The notes: generated by a model from the sequence alone, not told the origin. A stretch of 64,000 nucleotides of DNA from Niallia taxi (GCF_004005475.1 NZ_RZTZ01000001.1:124001-188000), one strand, 5' to 3'; counted from the first letter of the stretch, positions 49,409 to 59,988 are shown. Translations and numbers: made by a program.

Positions 49409-50039
49409 CGAGCTTCACTCCCAATGATTCAAACAGGGTGTGAAAGGAATCAGGGTCTGGGAGCAGGAAAAAATGACCCTTAACCGTTTCAGAAAGTGAT
49501 TTATCATCTTCATTGAGGGCAGTGTTGATGACAATAGCATAGTCGCTGACTTGTGATAATTCAATCAACCCATAGCTTACAATTGCTCCAACCATGTCAA
49601 TTGCAAGTGCAGGAACAGATGGATATAGAGACAGATTGGTAAAATCCGACAATGCGGACAAATAAGACCCTGACAAAATATTGCCTAGCTCCTGTAAAGC
49701 AGATAAGGATAGTTCATCATATGGTTCGGACAATTGTGCTGTTTCGTCCCCTATCATGTCCCTGATAAAATTTGTTGCTTGTTCGATTGGGAGCATAAAG
49801 AACATACTGCCAGGCGCATCTCCTTCAATCCTCAGAAATACTCCTGCAGCAATATTGTCAGATCCTCCTGCCATATCCATCATCTCATCGAAAGACACTA
49901 TTTCCACATTAGGGACTTTCATATCAATCTTTTTATTAAGAAGCTTGGAAAGAGCAGTGGCAGCATTGCCAGCCCCAATATTCCCAATCTCCCGTAATAT
50001 GTCAAGATGAAGAGAAGTAATCTTATCTGTGAAGCCCAT
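49401..50039 (-). CDS. cheC: CheY-P phosphatase CheC
   Basis: This 212-residue protein has two pseudo-symmetric active-site helices, [17 protein letters not shown] (about 15-31) and [17 protein letters not shown] (about 114-130). Both keep the Glu and Asn needed for CheY-P hydrolysis. It is the CheC (not CheX) type and partners with CheD. The start overlaps the cheW stop by one base; the ribosome binding site (AGAAGTGA) is modest. Confidence 0.96.
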   Translation of the reverse strand: MGFTDKITSLHLDILREIGNIGAGNAATALSKLLNKKIDMKVPNVEIVSFDEMMDMAGGSDNIAAGVFLRIEGDAPGSMFFMLPIEQATNFIRDMIGDETAQLSEPYDELSLSALQELGNILSGSYLSALSDFTNLSLYPSVPALAIDMVGAIVSYGLIELSQVSDYAIVINTALNEDDKSLSETVKGHFFLLPDPDSFHTLFESLGVKLDD

Positions 50040-50509
50040 TAAAGTTCACTTCTAGCATATTTTTTTAACTCTTCGCGATCAAACACTCTTTCTAAGTTAA
50101 CGAGGATAAGCAAGCGCTTGTCTACCTTCACAACACCACTGATGTAATCAACTTCCTGGCCGCCAACCACTTCTGGAGCAGGCTCAAAATCACCAGAATC
50201 TACATCAACAACATCGTTTGCAGCGTCAACAATCAACCCGACTTCCATGTCCTCGATCGCAATGATAATAATACGTGTCTGATCCGTATGTGCTAATTCC
50301 TCCAGATCAAAGCGTCTGCGTAAATCAATGATTGGTGTTACGACACCACGCAGGTTTATTACTCCTTTAACAAATGGAGCAATGTTAGGAATTCTCGTAA
50401 TGTGCATGATTTTTTCAATTGATCTTACATCATTCACAGGAATCGCATACTCTTTTCCCTTCAGTTCGAAAATAATCAGTTTTACTTCTGTTGAAACCGA
50501 TTCTACCAT
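50039..50509 (-). CDS. cheW: Chemotaxis coupling protein CheW
   Basis: This 156-residue protein has the CheW beta-barrel fold with FELKGKEYAIPVNDVRSIE (about 13-31) and GVINLRGVVTPIIDLRRRF (about 51-69). It links CheA to the receptors. It follows cheA by 47 bp and has an AGGAAGGA ribosome binding site. Confidence 0.97.
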   Translation of the reverse strand: MVESVSTEVKLIIFELKGKEYAIPVNDVRSIEKIMHITRIPNIAPFVKGVINLRGVVTPIIDLRRRFDLEELAHTDQTRIIIIAIEDMEVGLIVDAANDVVDVDSGDFEPAPEVVGGQEVDYISGVVKVDKRLLILVNLERVFDREELKKYARSEL

Positions 50510-50556
50510 TTCATTCCTTCCTCTCTATCAAACAATCTTTGCATCAAATTTATCGA

Positions 50557-52590
50557 TTATTTAATCAAAGCGTTGCAATCAACGATTAAGGCTACTTGTC
50601 CATCTCCTAATATTGTTGCACCAGAGATTGCAAATGCATTTGCTAAATAGTTTCCAAGTGATTTCAATACGACCTCTTGCTGTCCGATAAAGGAATCAAC
50701 AACAAATCCTGCGAGCTTCTCACCTTTTCTTACAATAACAACCGAATAGAACTCTTCTTCTTCTTTCGTTTCTGGAACCTCAAAGATATCCTTCAAGAAT
50801 AGAAGTGGAACTACTTTGCCACGGAAATCAATTACCGTTTGGTTATGTGCTTGAAGCACGTCCTGCTTATTAACGATTGCCGTTTCAATAATAGATGATA
50901 AAGGAATCGCATATTTTTCCTGCTGGATTTCCACAAGCATCACAGAAATGATAGAAAGTGTTAATGGCAACTGGATAGAGAATAAGGAACCTTTTCCTTC
51001 CTGTGATTCTATCGTTATAGTTCCGCCAAGTGATTCAATCGTGCTTTTTACAACATCAAGACCAACACCGCGACCAGAAATATCAGAAATTTTATCTGCT
51101 GTTGAGAAGCCTGATGCCAGAATTAATTCTGCAATCTGTGAATCAGTTAAGCTATTAGCTGTTTCTTGTGTGATTATCCCTTTGCTTAATGCCTTTTGAA
51201 GTACTTTTTCTTTGTTGATTCCAGCACCGTCGTCCTCAAGCTCAATAAACACATGGTTTCCACTATGATAAGCCCTTAGTACTACCGTTCCTTCTTCATT
51301 TTTACCATTAGCTCTTCTGACCTCTGGAGACTCCACTCCATGGTCTAAAGCATTTCTTATTAGATGGACAAGAGGATCACCGATTTCATCAATGACTGTT
51401 CGGTCCAATTCTGTTTCCGCGCCAATAATCTCAAGATTGATTTTTTTGTTCAAATCCCTTGCTAGCTGTCTGACCATACGAGGGAATCGATTAAATACAG
51501 TCTCAACAGGTACCATTCTCATATTTAAAATAATGTTTTGAAGGTCACCAGTGATTCTTGACATTCTTTCGACCGTTTCATGGAGCTCTTGAACCTGAAG
51601 GTCTTGCGAGATTTGATCTAATCTTCCTCTGTCAATGACTAGCTCCTCAAACAGATTCATTAATATATCAAGACGTTCAATGTTAACTCTGATTGTTTTG
51701 CTTGATTGCTTCGCCACAACAGCAGGCTTTTCCTCTTCTTTTTTCGGTGCTGCAGCAGGTTGAACAGGTACTGAGCTTTCTTGAGCTTGTGGAGCAGCTT
51801 CTTCTTCCGTCACTTGCTCTACACTCAACTCAGAAGCAGAGAAACTATTTACATTTACTTTTTCTACTTCAGATACCTTCATAATTCTTGCTTCAATCGT
51901 ACTAGGCTCTTCCTTAGAAATAATTGTAACCAAGAAAGAATACTCGAACTTTTCTTCTTCCAATTCCTCAACAGGAGGATTTGATTTAATTACTTCACCT
52001 AATGATTCCAATGCTTCAAAAATCATAAATACCCTTGCTGCTTTGAGCAGACAGTTTTGACTTAACGAAATCTCAATTTCATATGTGTTGAAGCCTTGTT
52101 CTTTTGATTGCTGCATAACAGTGATTTCGAATTCATCATAGCTGCTTCCAGTTAGTGATACTTCAGCTACAGCAGTTGCCGTTTGATTTGCAGCTGTTTC
52201 AACAAATGCTTCTCCGCTTTCAATTGCTACTAGCTTTTTCACAACATCTTCTACATTTCTTTTTCCATCTCCACCGCTTGCAATCGATTCTACCATTGCT
52301 TCTAGGTCATCTACTGCAAGGAAGATAACATCTAACACTTCAGGTGTAACAGAAATTTTCTCGTTTCTAATTGCATCAAGAACATTCTCCATTTGGTGGG
52401 TAAGGCTCGCAAGATCTTCGTATCCCATTGTCGCAGACATACCTTTTAATGTATGAGCAGAACGGAATATCTCGTTTACAATTTGCAGGTTTTCTGGATT
52501 CTTTTCTAATTCCAGTAATTGTTCGTTACATGTTTGCAAATGCTCCTTGCTTTCTTCAATAAAAACTTCTAAATACTGGCTCATCTCCAT
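50557..52590 (-). CDS. cheA: Chemotaxis histidine kinase CheA
   Basis: This 677-residue kinase has the P1 Hpt domain with the phosphorylated histidine H46 (RSAHTLKGMS), a P2 region (about 155-250), an acidic/Pro-rich linker (about 260-300), P3 dimerisation, P4 ATPase with N-box HLIRNALDHGVESPE and G-box GRGVGLDVVKS, and the CheW-like P5 domain. It autophosphorylates on receptor signals and feeds CheY and CheB. The start is the first of two nearby ATGs, behind GGGGTG. Confidence 0.97.
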   Translation of the reverse strand: MEMSQYLEVFIEESKEHLQTCNEQLLELEKNPENLQIVNEIFRSAHTLKGMSATMGYEDLASLTHQMENVLDAIRNEKISVTPEVLDVIFLAVDDLEAMVESIASGGDGKRNVEDVVKKLVAIESGEAFVETAANQTATAVAEVSLTGSSYDEFEITVMQQSKEQGFNTYEIEISLSQNCLLKAARVFMIFEALESLGEVIKSNPPVEELEEEKFEYSFLVTIISKEEPSTIEARIMKVSEVEKVNVNSFSASELSVEQVTEEEAAPQAQESSVPVQPAAAPKKEEEKPAVVAKQSSKTIRVNIERLDILMNLFEELVIDRGRLDQISQDLQVQELHETVERMSRITGDLQNIILNMRMVPVETVFNRFPRMVRQLARDLNKKINLEIIGAETELDRTVIDEIGDPLVHLIRNALDHGVESPEVRRANGKNEEGTVVLRAYHSGNHVFIELEDDGAGINKEKVLQKALSKGIITQETANSLTDSQIAELILASGFSTADKISDISGRGVGLDVVKSTIESLGGTITIESQEGKGSLFSIQLPLTLSIISVMLVEIQQEKYAIPLSSIIETAIVNKQDVLQAHNQTVIDFRGKVVPLLFLKDIFEVPETKEEEEFYSVVIVRKGEKLAGFVVDSFIGQQEVVLKSLGNYLANAFAISGATILGDGQVALIVDCNALIK

Positions 52591-52611
52591 AAATTTTACA
52601 CCCCTTGGCGT

Positions 52612-53709
52612 TTATACATACTTCATTATTGTTTGTGCAATATTTTCTACATTTTGGACTTCATCTACATAGTTTGTCGCGATGGCAGCCTTTGGCATTC
52701 CAAAAACGATGGACGTTTCCTTCGATTCTGCAATGGACTTGACTCGTCCAGAGTTTACAAGCTTGATAAGGCCATTCGTTCCATCTGAACCCATCCCGGT
52801 CATTATTACCGCAAGCTTGTCATAGTTATTTAATTCACTTGCCGACTCAAACATAACATCTACACTTGGTCTATGACCATTTACAGGGGTCGATTGGTCT
52901 AGTTCAATTACAAGGGTGTTCCCTGAGGATTTCACTCTCAAGTGATATCCCCCTGGAGCAATATATGCTATCCCTTTTTGTATCGTTTCCCCGTCTTCCG
53001 CTTCCTTAACTGTTATCTCTGAAAGAGAGTTAAGCCTGTTAGCAAGCGACTGAGTAAAGCCTGCTGGCATATGCTGAACAATTAAAATCGGTGCATTAAT
53101 GCTTGCAGGCAATTTTGTGATGACATGCTGTAACGCTCTTGGTCCGCCTGTTGAAGTTCCTAAGACGATAAGTTTACTTGAGGCGGGATTCCATTTTGAA
53201 TCTACTATTTTTACTGTTTTTTCTTCTTTTGGTTCTATTTTACTATAACTAACTCTGTTACTAATAGGTTTTTTTTCCTGCATAGGAGAAATCAACAGTT
53301 TAGACAGCTTTACCTTACTTGCTGAAACTACTTTTTCAATTAATTCATCCTTTACCTTATATAAATCAAGAGATATCGCTCCAGACGGCTTAGCGATAAA
53401 ATCAATGGCACCGATTTGCATTGCCTGAATGGTATTCTCTGCTCCTACCTTCGTTGTGCTCGAAAGCATGATAACAGGGACTGGGCTTTCTTTCATAATT
53501 CGTTCCAATGCACTAATGCCATCCATAATTGGCATCTCAACGTCCATCGTAACTACATCGGGTTTAAGTTCCTTGATTTTTTTTAATGCATCTTGTCCAT
53601 TTCTGGCAGTGCCTACGACTGACATGCGTGAGTCTTCTGTAAGAAAATCAGTTATAAGTTTACGCATAAAAGCCGAATCGTCGACAATCAAGATTTTTAT
53701 TTTTCCCAC
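52612..53709 (-). CDS. cheB: Chemotaxis response regulator / methylesterase CheB
   Basis: This 365-residue protein has a receiver domain (acidic pocket D10-D11; phosphoacceptor D56 in VTMDVEMPIMDG) joined by a linker to the methylesterase domain with GTSTGGP (catalytic Ser), QHMPAGFT (His) and MTGMGSDG (Asp). It removes methyl groups and deamidates receptors. The start is taken as GTG 53709 with GGAG five bases upstream; a TTG at 53730 inside flhG would have its ribosome binding site within the coding frame. Gap to flhG is 10 bp. Confidence 0.94.
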   Translation of the reverse strand: MGKIKILIVDDSAFMRKLITDFLTEDSRMSVVGTARNGQDALKKIKELKPDVVTMDVEMPIMDGISALERIMKESPVPVIMLSSTTKVGAENTIQAMQIGAIDFIAKPSGAISLDLYKVKDELIEKVVSASKVKLSKLLISPMQEKKPISNRVSYSKIEPKEEKTVKIVDSKWNPASSKLIVLGTSTGGPRALQHVITKLPASINAPILIVQHMPAGFTQSLANRLNSLSEITVKEAEDGETIQKGIAYIAPGGYHLRVKSSGNTLVIELDQSTPVNGHRPSVDVMFESASELNNYDKLAVIMTGMGSDGTNGLIKLVNSGRVKSIAESKETSIVFGMPKAAIATNYVDEVQNVENIAQTIMKYV

Positions 53710-53719
53710 GACAACTCCA

Positions 53720-54583
53720 CTACCTTTCAAACAGCAGCCTCTTCAATTTTGCCATGAACGGCTTTTTGTTTTCTTGAGGATCTGCAAACTCTTGTTTACA
53801 GTATCTATCGGCTATTTCTGTCAAAGCTTTAGAGGCTTGAGAATTTTCATTAAAAATAATGAATGGAACTTGTTTCCTTACCGCTTTGGCAACATTCTGA
53901 TCGTCTGGTATCGCACCAAGATTAATAATATCCCGCTCCAAAAACCGGCCCACTACATTTTTTAATTTCTGGTAGGTTTCTTTGCCATCAAGGATACTAA
54001 TTGTTCTATTTACAACAACGTAAAAAGGGATATCATCTTTTTGCAGGTGAATAAACTTCATTGCAGCATAGGCATCTGTTATAGAAGTAGGCTCAGGGGT
54101 AGTTAGCACAATCACATCATCGACAGAAAGGATGAAATGAAGGGTATCAGTACTTATACCTGCCCCCATATCAAATAATATATAGTCATAGTTGCTAAGA
54201 TGGCTTTCAAATTCCTGAAAAAATCTTGCAAGCTGATTTTCCCCCATATCAAGAAAATCAGTTAGGCCTGAACCTCCTGCAATAAAGTCAATTCCACCTG
54301 CACCAGTATGGATAATGTCTGAAAAGGATGCATTATTTCTAAAATAATCGACAATAGAATAGGATGGCTGTGAACCCATTAATATATCAACATTACCCAT
54401 TCCAATATCCATGTCTATTAAAAGAACAGAATAACCTTTCAATTTCAGCGATAAAGAGAAATTTAACGAGAAATTTGATTTCCCAACTCCTCCCTTTCCG
54501 CTAACAACGGCTAATGTTCTTTGCTTTTTTGGGTTATGAAACTGTTCAAATCTTTTTCTCAGCATTGCCGCCTGATCTGTCAT
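53720..54583 (-). CDS. flhG: Flagellar number regulator FlhG (YlxH, MinD-like ATPase)
   Basis: This 287-residue MinD/ParA-type ATPase has the deviant Walker A GKGGVGKSN (about 29-37), LLIDMDIGMGNVDIL for the switch I region, and LFDMGAGIS as Walker B. An N-terminal activator stretch (1-20) precedes the ATPase core and a C-terminal amphipathic helix ends it. It controls flagellar number and placement by stimulating the FlhF GTPase and interacts with FliY/FliM. It starts one base after flhF. Confidence 0.95.
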   Translation of the reverse strand: MTDQAAMLRKRFEQFHNPKKQRTLAVVSGKGGVGKSNFSLNFSLSLKLKGYSVLLIDMDIGMGNVDILMGSQPSYSIVDYFRNNASFSDIIHTGAGGIDFIAGGSGLTDFLDMGENQLARFFQEFESHLSNYDYILFDMGAGISTDTLHFILSVDDVIVLTTPEPTSITDAYAAMKFIHLQKDDIPFYVVVNRTISILDGKETYQKLKNVVGRFLERDIINLGAIPDDQNVAKAVRKQVPFIIFNENSQASKALTEIADRYCKQEFADPQENKKPFMAKLKRLLFER

Positions 54584-54584
54584 A

Positions 54585-55757
54585 TTAATCGACCTCTATC
54601 ATCCTTTTTGCTATTTTTCGGGGATCTGCAGGCATTATATCGTCAGGAACATTTTGTCCTGTAGTCACATAAGCCACACCCTTTTGATATTTGACCACAA
54701 GATTGACCATTGCTCCATATGTTGAAGTTTCATCTAATTTTGTAAATATAAACTGATCGATATGAATCGAAGAAAATTGCTGATATATTTCTTCCATGTC
54801 TGTTTGTTTAGCAGTCAGTGATAAAACAAGCAATGTTTCCATATCACTATTATAATCGACCACTTCTTTCAAATCTTGAACATATTGTTGGTTACGGAAG
54901 TTTCTTCCAGCTGTATCCACAAGAATAATATCGCAATCTGCCAGGCTTTTTGTTGCTTTATCGAAATCCTCCAAGTTATAACAAACCTCGATTGGAACAT
55001 TTAAAATTGTGGCGTATGTTTTCAGCTGATCAATGGCGGCGATACGGTATGTATCTGTAGTAATAAATCCTATCTTTTTCTTATGCTTCATCATAAACTC
55101 TGCTGCCATTTTAGCTAATGTCGTTGTTTTTCCGACACCAGTTGGCCCAATTACGTTTATGAATTTCTTCTTAAGCGGAAGCTCCCCAAAATTATATTGC
55201 TTCATTTCTTCATAAAGGAAGTCCTCAGCCCAGACGTAGACCTCTTCCACCGGGCTGTTTGCCCCTGCTAAATACCATCTTTCCAAAAGCTTTGCTGTCA
55301 GTCTTGACTGAATATCTACATCAAGGTCCTGATGCACTAAACTATCTATTACTGTTTGCAGCTGGATTGGCAGCTCCATTTGTAACTTACCGCTTTCAGA
55401 CATTTTTTGGATATGTTGATTCATGCGCGCAAGCTGCTTCATGATTTCTTCACTTGCAGGAACAGGAGACTTTTGGAGCTCCTTCATTACTTCAAGATCA
55501 AGATTACGCTCTACTTTCGGTAATAGCTTTGGTGCTGGTATTGGCGCGGGCATCGGCTTTTCTTGTGGTGGTCTTGAAGTGTTCAAATCAGGATCTATTG
55601 CTGCAAGCACTTCAATATTTCTTTTTTTGAACATTCCTAAGAAACCGCCGGTATAAATGATTTTTGATTGTAAAATCACCGCATTATTACCTAATTCTGC
55701 CCTAACTTGCTTCATTGCGTCTGGCATGCTAGCTGCAATATATTTTTTTATTTTCAT
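54585..55757 (-). CDS. flhF: Flagellar SRP-like GTPase FlhF
   Basis: This 390-residue SRP-family GTPase is slightly longer than B. subtilis FlhF (366). A basic N-terminal B domain (1-60) and a Pro-rich linker (about 75-100) precede the N and G domains: GPTGVGKTTT (about 210-219), DTYRIAAIDQLKTY, DTAGR and FTKLDET. It marks flagellar assembly sites with FlhG. Its ATG overlaps the flhA stop by 4 bp. Confidence 0.95.
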   Translation of the reverse strand: MKIKKYIAASMPDAMKQVRAELGNNAVILQSKIIYTGGFLGMFKKRNIEVLAAIDPDLNTSRPPQEKPMPAPIPAPKLLPKVERNLDLEVMKELQKSPVPASEEIMKQLARMNQHIQKMSESGKLQMELPIQLQTVIDSLVHQDLDVDIQSRLTAKLLERWYLAGANSPVEEVYVWAEDFLYEEMKQYNFGELPLKKKFINVIGPTGVGKTTTLAKMAAEFMMKHKKKIGFITTDTYRIAAIDQLKTYATILNVPIEVCYNLEDFDKATKSLADCDIILVDTAGRNFRNQQYVQDLKEVVDYNSDMETLLVLSLTAKQTDMEEIYQQFSSIHIDQFIFTKLDETSTYGAMVNLVVKYQKGVAYVTTGQNVPDDIMPADPRKIAKRMIEVD

Positions 55758-57790
55758 TCTATTGTCACCACCCCAACACTTTGAACTTCCACATTAGATT
55801 CTAACTCGTTATAAGACAGTATCGGTACCTGTGGGAAGTATCTCTCTGTCAACTGGCGGACATACATGCGGACAGCTGGAGAACAAAGAATAATTGGCAT
55901 TTGTTCCATTATGGACTGCTGTTCTACTTGCCCTGCAACAGCCTCAAGGATTGCTTGGGACACACTTGGATCTAATGCTAAATAATTGCCGTGCTCTGTC
56001 TGCTGGATATTGTCTGCAATTAACTTTTCAACTTTTCCTGATAATGTGATTACCTTCAATATATCTGTCGTGCTTGTATACTGATTCGTAATTTGACGAG
56101 CTAATGCTTGTCTTACATATTCTGCAAGCAAATCTGTATCACTTGACATTTTTCCGTAATCTGCCAATGTCTCAAAGATAACAGGTAAGTTGCGAACAGA
56201 CACATTCTCTTTTAATAGTTTAGCCAAAACCTTCTGAATATCTCCAATTGATAAAGGATTAGGTGTAACTTCCTCAACAAGAATTGGATAGGTTTCCTTC
56301 ACATGGTCAACAAGCTGTTTTGTTTCTTGACGTCCTAAAAGCTCATGAGCATTTGACTTTATGACCTCCGTAATATGTGTGGAAACAACAGACGGAGGAT
56401 CGACTACAGTGTAACCAAACATTTCTGCCTGTTCCTTAACCGTTTCCGTTATCCATTTTGCTGGAAGACCAAAGGATGGTTCAACAGTGTCGATACCTTT
56501 AATAGAATCATCATCAATTCCTGGGCTCATTGCTAAATAATGATCCAGCAAAAGTTCGCCTCTTGCCATTTCATTTCCCTTTATTTTCAAACGATATTCA
56601 TTTGGCTGCAGCTGAATATTATCCCTGATGCGAACTACTGGAATGACAAGACCAAGCTCAATAGCCAACTGTCTTCTGATCATGACAACCCTGTCAAGAA
56701 GATCTCCTCCTTGGTTAGCATCTGCCAATGGAATCAAGCCATAACCAAATTCGAATTCTATCGGGTCCACATTCAGCAGGCTGACAACACTTTCTGGACT
56801 TTTGAGTTCGTTTGTTTGGATATCTTCTTCGATTTCCAGCATTTCTTCCAAATCTTGTTTTGGTGCCTTTGAAAGGGCATAGCCTCCAAATGCAAGCAAA
56901 CCAGCAATCGGAATTGTCAAAAGGTCATTTATTGGTGTAATCAAGCCAAGCACAAAAATCGTTCCACCTGCTACATATAGCATCTTTGGGTAAGACAGAA
57001 GCTGCTTCGTTAAATCAGACCCAAGGTTGCCGTCTGAAGCTGCCCTTGTTACAACAATCCCTGTAGCAGTCGATATTAATAATGCAGGTATTTGGCTGAC
57101 GATTCCATCCCCAATAGACATAAGAGAAAAGTTTTGAGCTGCATCTGCTATCGACATGTCTAGCTGAGTCATCCCGATAACAATACCAAATATCAAGTTA
57201 ATAAATACGATAATAATCCCAGCAATGGCATCCCCTTTAACAAATTTACTGGCACCATCCATTGAGCCATAAAAGTCTGCTTCTCTGCTGACTTTTTCCC
57301 TGCGGGTTCTCGCATCTGCTTCTGAGATGAGTCCAGCGTTCAAATCTGCATCAATGGCCATTTGTTTCCCTGGCATCGCATCAAGCGTAAAACGGGCTGC
57401 CACTTCTGACACACGCTCAGACCCTTTTGTAATAACAATAAACTGTATAATAACCAAAATGGCAAATACAACTAATCCAACAACTAAATTTCCGCCAACC
57501 ACGAATGTTCCAAATGTATGAACAACCCCGCCAGCTTCACCAGTGGACAGGATCGATCTTGTTGTGGAAACGTTCAGTCCAAGACGGAACAATGTCATTA
57601 GAAGCAGCAAAGATGGAAAGATGGAAAATTCCAACGCTTCACTCATGTTCATTGTCAATAATAATATTAATAATGCTAAAGAAATATTCAGCAGAATCAA
57701 GATACTTAGCATCCATGTAGGGAATGGAATAATGAGCATCGCTATGATTAGTATTACGCTGAATACGACTGTTAAATCTCTACCAGACAT
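55754..57790 (-). CDS. flhA: Flagellar type III export gate protein FlhA
   Basis: This 678-residue export-gate component has about eight N-terminal membrane segments (1-310) with the FHIPEP cytoplasmic block TLDAMPGKQMAIDADLNAGL (about 140-159), and a large C-terminal cytoplasmic domain that forms the nonameric ring and docks chaperone-substrate complexes. It is the standard length. It precedes flhF with a 4-bp overlap and follows flhB by 50 bp; AGGAG supports the start. Confidence 0.97.
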   Translation of the reverse strand: MSGRDLTVVFSVILIIAMLIIPFPTWMLSILILLNISLALLILLLTMNMSEALEFSIFPSLLLLMTLFRLGLNVSTTRSILSTGEAGGVVHTFGTFVVGGNLVVGLVVFAILVIIQFIVITKGSERVSEVAARFTLDAMPGKQMAIDADLNAGLISEADARTRREKVSREADFYGSMDGASKFVKGDAIAGIIIVFINLIFGIVIGMTQLDMSIADAAQNFSLMSIGDGIVSQIPALLISTATGIVVTRAASDGNLGSDLTKQLLSYPKMLYVAGGTIFVLGLITPINDLLTIPIAGLLAFGGYALSKAPKQDLEEMLEIEEDIQTNELKSPESVVSLLNVDPIEFEFGYGLIPLADANQGGDLLDRVVMIRRQLAIELGLVIPVVRIRDNIQLQPNEYRLKIKGNEMARGELLLDHYLAMSPGIDDDSIKGIDTVEPSFGLPAKWITETVKEQAEMFGYTVVDPPSVVSTHITEVIKSNAHELLGRQETKQLVDHVKETYPILVEEVTPNPLSIGDIQKVLAKLLKENVSVRNLPVIFETLADYGKMSSDTDLLAEYVRQALARQITNQYTSTTDILKVITLSGKVEKLIADNIQQTEHGNYLALDPSVSQAILEAVAGQVEQQSIMEQMPIILCSPAVRMYVRQLTERYFPQVPILSYNELESNVEVQSVGVVTIE

Positions 57791-57840
57791 ATTTTTCGCT
57801 CCTAACTAACAACCAAACATCTATTTTAAACAGGTGAATG

Positions 57841-58923
57841 TTATGAATGCTGTTTTTTTGTACGGTAAACATAGGCAAGTATTTCTGCAACTGTTTTAAA
57901 AAACTCTTCGGGAACTATATCCCCAACATCCACCTGACTGTAAAGCGCCCGTGCAAGGGGTCTGTTTTCCACTGTTATCACTTCATGCTCCTTGGCAATC
58001 AGCTTGATTTTCTGTGCCAGAAAATCAACGCCTTTTGCGACCACATATGGAGCATCATACTTATCCTCATCATATTTTAGACAAATTGCATAATGGGTCG
58101 GGTTCGTGATGACTACATCCGCTGTCGGCACATCCTGCATCATCCGGCGCATCGCCATTTCCCTCTGCCTTTGCTTAATCTTTGATTTAATTAATGGATC
58201 CCCTTCAACATTCTTATATTCATCCTTTATATCTTGTTTAGACATACGAATGTTTTTTTCATAATCATATTTCTGATATAAATAATCAAAAAGGGCTAAA
58301 AATAACAAGGCTCCTGAACCTACCAGGCCCATTTGTAAGGTTAATTTCGCAATTGTAATCAAGGCAGCTCCAATCGACTTCTGAGACAGAAGTAAGATTT
58401 GTTCGAGCTTGTTCCAAAGGATTGCAAATGTAACAATTCCAATAACAGTTATCTTTAAGATGGATTTAAGCAGCTCTACAATTGATCTTATCGAGAACAT
58501 CCTTTTCAATCCAGATAAGGGGTTTATTTTTTCCAATTTAAATTTTATTGGTTCTGTCGTAAAAAGCACTCCGACCTGTATATAGTTGGCAATAACGCCT
58601 GCAATAATTGCGGCTGCCAATATAGGACTCAAAATGATGGCCGTTTGTTTCAATATCTCAATGAAGATACTCTTAATATTATGTTCTGTCAGCTCCATTA
58701 GCATGAGATCATTTAAGGAAAAATTCATAAGGGAAACAATCCCTTTTAAGATAGAACCACCTGCAAAGTTAAGAACCGCAAAAACTGCAATTAACACTAA
58801 AGCCGTATTGATATCCTGGCTTTTGGCGACCTGCCCCTTTTTCCGAGTATCTTGTTTCTTTTTTGGTGTTGCCTTTTCTGTTTTTTCCCCTGAAAAAAAC
58901 TGTAAATCCAGTCTTAACAGCAT
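57841..58923 (-). CDS. flhB: Flagellar export switch protein FlhB
   Basis: This 360-residue protein has four membrane segments (about 30-210) and the cytoplasmic domain with the autocleavage site in ITNPTHYAICL (Asn-Pro bond near residue 270). Cleavage switches export from rod/hook to filament substrates. A basic N-terminus (EKTEKATPKKKQDTRKKG) is typical. It starts 2 bp after fliR with GGGAGG inside the fliR end. Confidence 0.97.
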   Translation of the reverse strand: MLLRLDLQFFSGEKTEKATPKKKQDTRKKGQVAKSQDINTALVLIAVFAVLNFAGGSILKGIVSLMNFSLNDLMLMELTEHNIKSIFIEILKQTAIILSPILAAAIIAGVIANYIQVGVLFTTEPIKFKLEKINPLSGLKRMFSIRSIVELLKSILKITVIGIVTFAILWNKLEQILLLSQKSIGAALITIAKLTLQMGLVGSGALLFLALFDYLYQKYDYEKNIRMSKQDIKDEYKNVEGDPLIKSKIKQRQREMAMRRMMQDVPTADVVITNPTHYAICLKYDEDKYDAPYVVAKGVDFLAQKIKLIAKEHEVITVENRPLARALYSQVDVGDIVPEEFFKTVAEILAYVYRTKKQHS

Positions 58924-58925
58924 GC

Positions 58926-59699
58926 TTAACCTCCCATCAATTTCATCATATCTCTCATTGTCGTCAATATTGTTGAAAACAGATTTGAAACAGATCCCAT
59001 CAGAGTACCCATAACAACAACGAGCATAATAAGGCCGACTATTAGCTTCACAGGCATCCCTACAACGAAAATATTTAATTGCGGTACAGTCCTAGCTACA
59101 ATCCCTAAAGCAACGTCTACTAAAAAGATGCAGCCTACAACAGGTATGGACATCTGAAAGGCAACCGCAAACATCAACGCAAGCGTTTTTGCTGCATATT
59201 TCATAATGTTTACATCTCCAAAATCAACCCATGACTGTTCAAGCGGGATGAATTGATAGCTGTAAAAAACTCCATCTAACAGCAAGTGATGCCCATTTAT
59301 CGTCAATAAAAAAAAGAGAGCAATAATGTTTAAATACTGCCCTGTCAGCGGACTTTGAGCACCAGTTTGCGGGTCGATGACATTGGCGATGGCAAATCCC
59401 ATCTGAAAGTCAATAAAGCCCCCGGCAATCTGAACGGCGGAAAATAGCATATATGCTAAAAAACCGATAAATAGCCCGACCATTGCTTCTTTTATAATTA
59501 AAAGATAATATGCCCCGTCCACCTCTAATTCAGGGGTTTCCATCCCAAAAAACATCATTAAAGAAAGAAAAAATGCAAAACCTACTTTATGACTTGTCGG
59601 TATCGTCCGATAAGAAAAGAGAGGGAGCATTAGAAAAAAGGATGTAACCCTAACAAAAATCAGCAAAAAGGCCGGAAACTTTGGTAAAAAATCCTCCAT
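58926..59699 (-). CDS. fliR: Flagellar export gate protein FliR
   Basis: This 257-residue membrane protein has about six hydrophobic segments and FliR family features: VRVTSFFLMLPLFS near the start and IGFLAYMLFSAVQIAGGFID (about 78-97). With FliP and FliQ it forms the helical export gate core. It is 4 bp from fliQ and 2 bp from flhB. The ribosome binding site is AGGGTGA. Confidence 0.96.
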   Translation of the reverse strand: MEDFLPKFPAFLLIFVRVTSFFLMLPLFSYRTIPTSHKVGFAFFLSLMMFFGMETPELEVDGAYYLLIIKEAMVGLFIGFLAYMLFSAVQIAGGFIDFQMGFAIANVIDPQTGAQSPLTGQYLNIIALFFLLTINGHHLLLDGVFYSYQFIPLEQSWVDFGDVNIMKYAAKTLALMFAVAFQMSIPVVGCIFLVDVALGIVARTVPQLNIFVVGMPVKLIVGLIMLVVVMGTLMGSVSNLFSTILTTMRDMMKLMGG

Positions 59700-59703
59700 A
59701 GTA

Positions 59704-59973
59704 TCACCCTATAAACCTTGTCAGGTTAGAAAAGATATCACTTGTGTAGGATAAAACATGGCTTAGCATCCAAGCTCCAAAAAAGATAATTCCTAAAAGG
59801 ACTGCAACAATTTTCGGCACGAATGCAAGCGTCTGCTCTTGAATTTGGGTTGTAGCCTGAAAGATACTAATCAAAAGCCCTACAACAAGGGCAATAATAA
59901 GCAATGGGCCACTAACAATTAATACGGTAAGTACCCCTTTTTCCGCAACGGAAATAACCATTTCTTGTGACAT
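59704..59973 (-). CDS. fliQ: Flagellar export gate protein FliQ
   Basis: This 89-residue protein is two membrane helices joined by the conserved loop SIFQATTQIQEQTLAFVPKI (about 36-55). It is the exact FliQ length and assembles with FliP and FliR. The ribosome binding site is AAGGGTGA. Confidence 0.96.
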   Translation of the reverse strand: MSQEMVISVAEKGVLTVLIVSGPLLIIALVVGLLISIFQATTQIQEQTLAFVPKIVAVLLGIIFFGAWMLSHVLSYTSDIFSNLTRFIG

Positions 59974-59988
59974 GAAACATCACCCTTC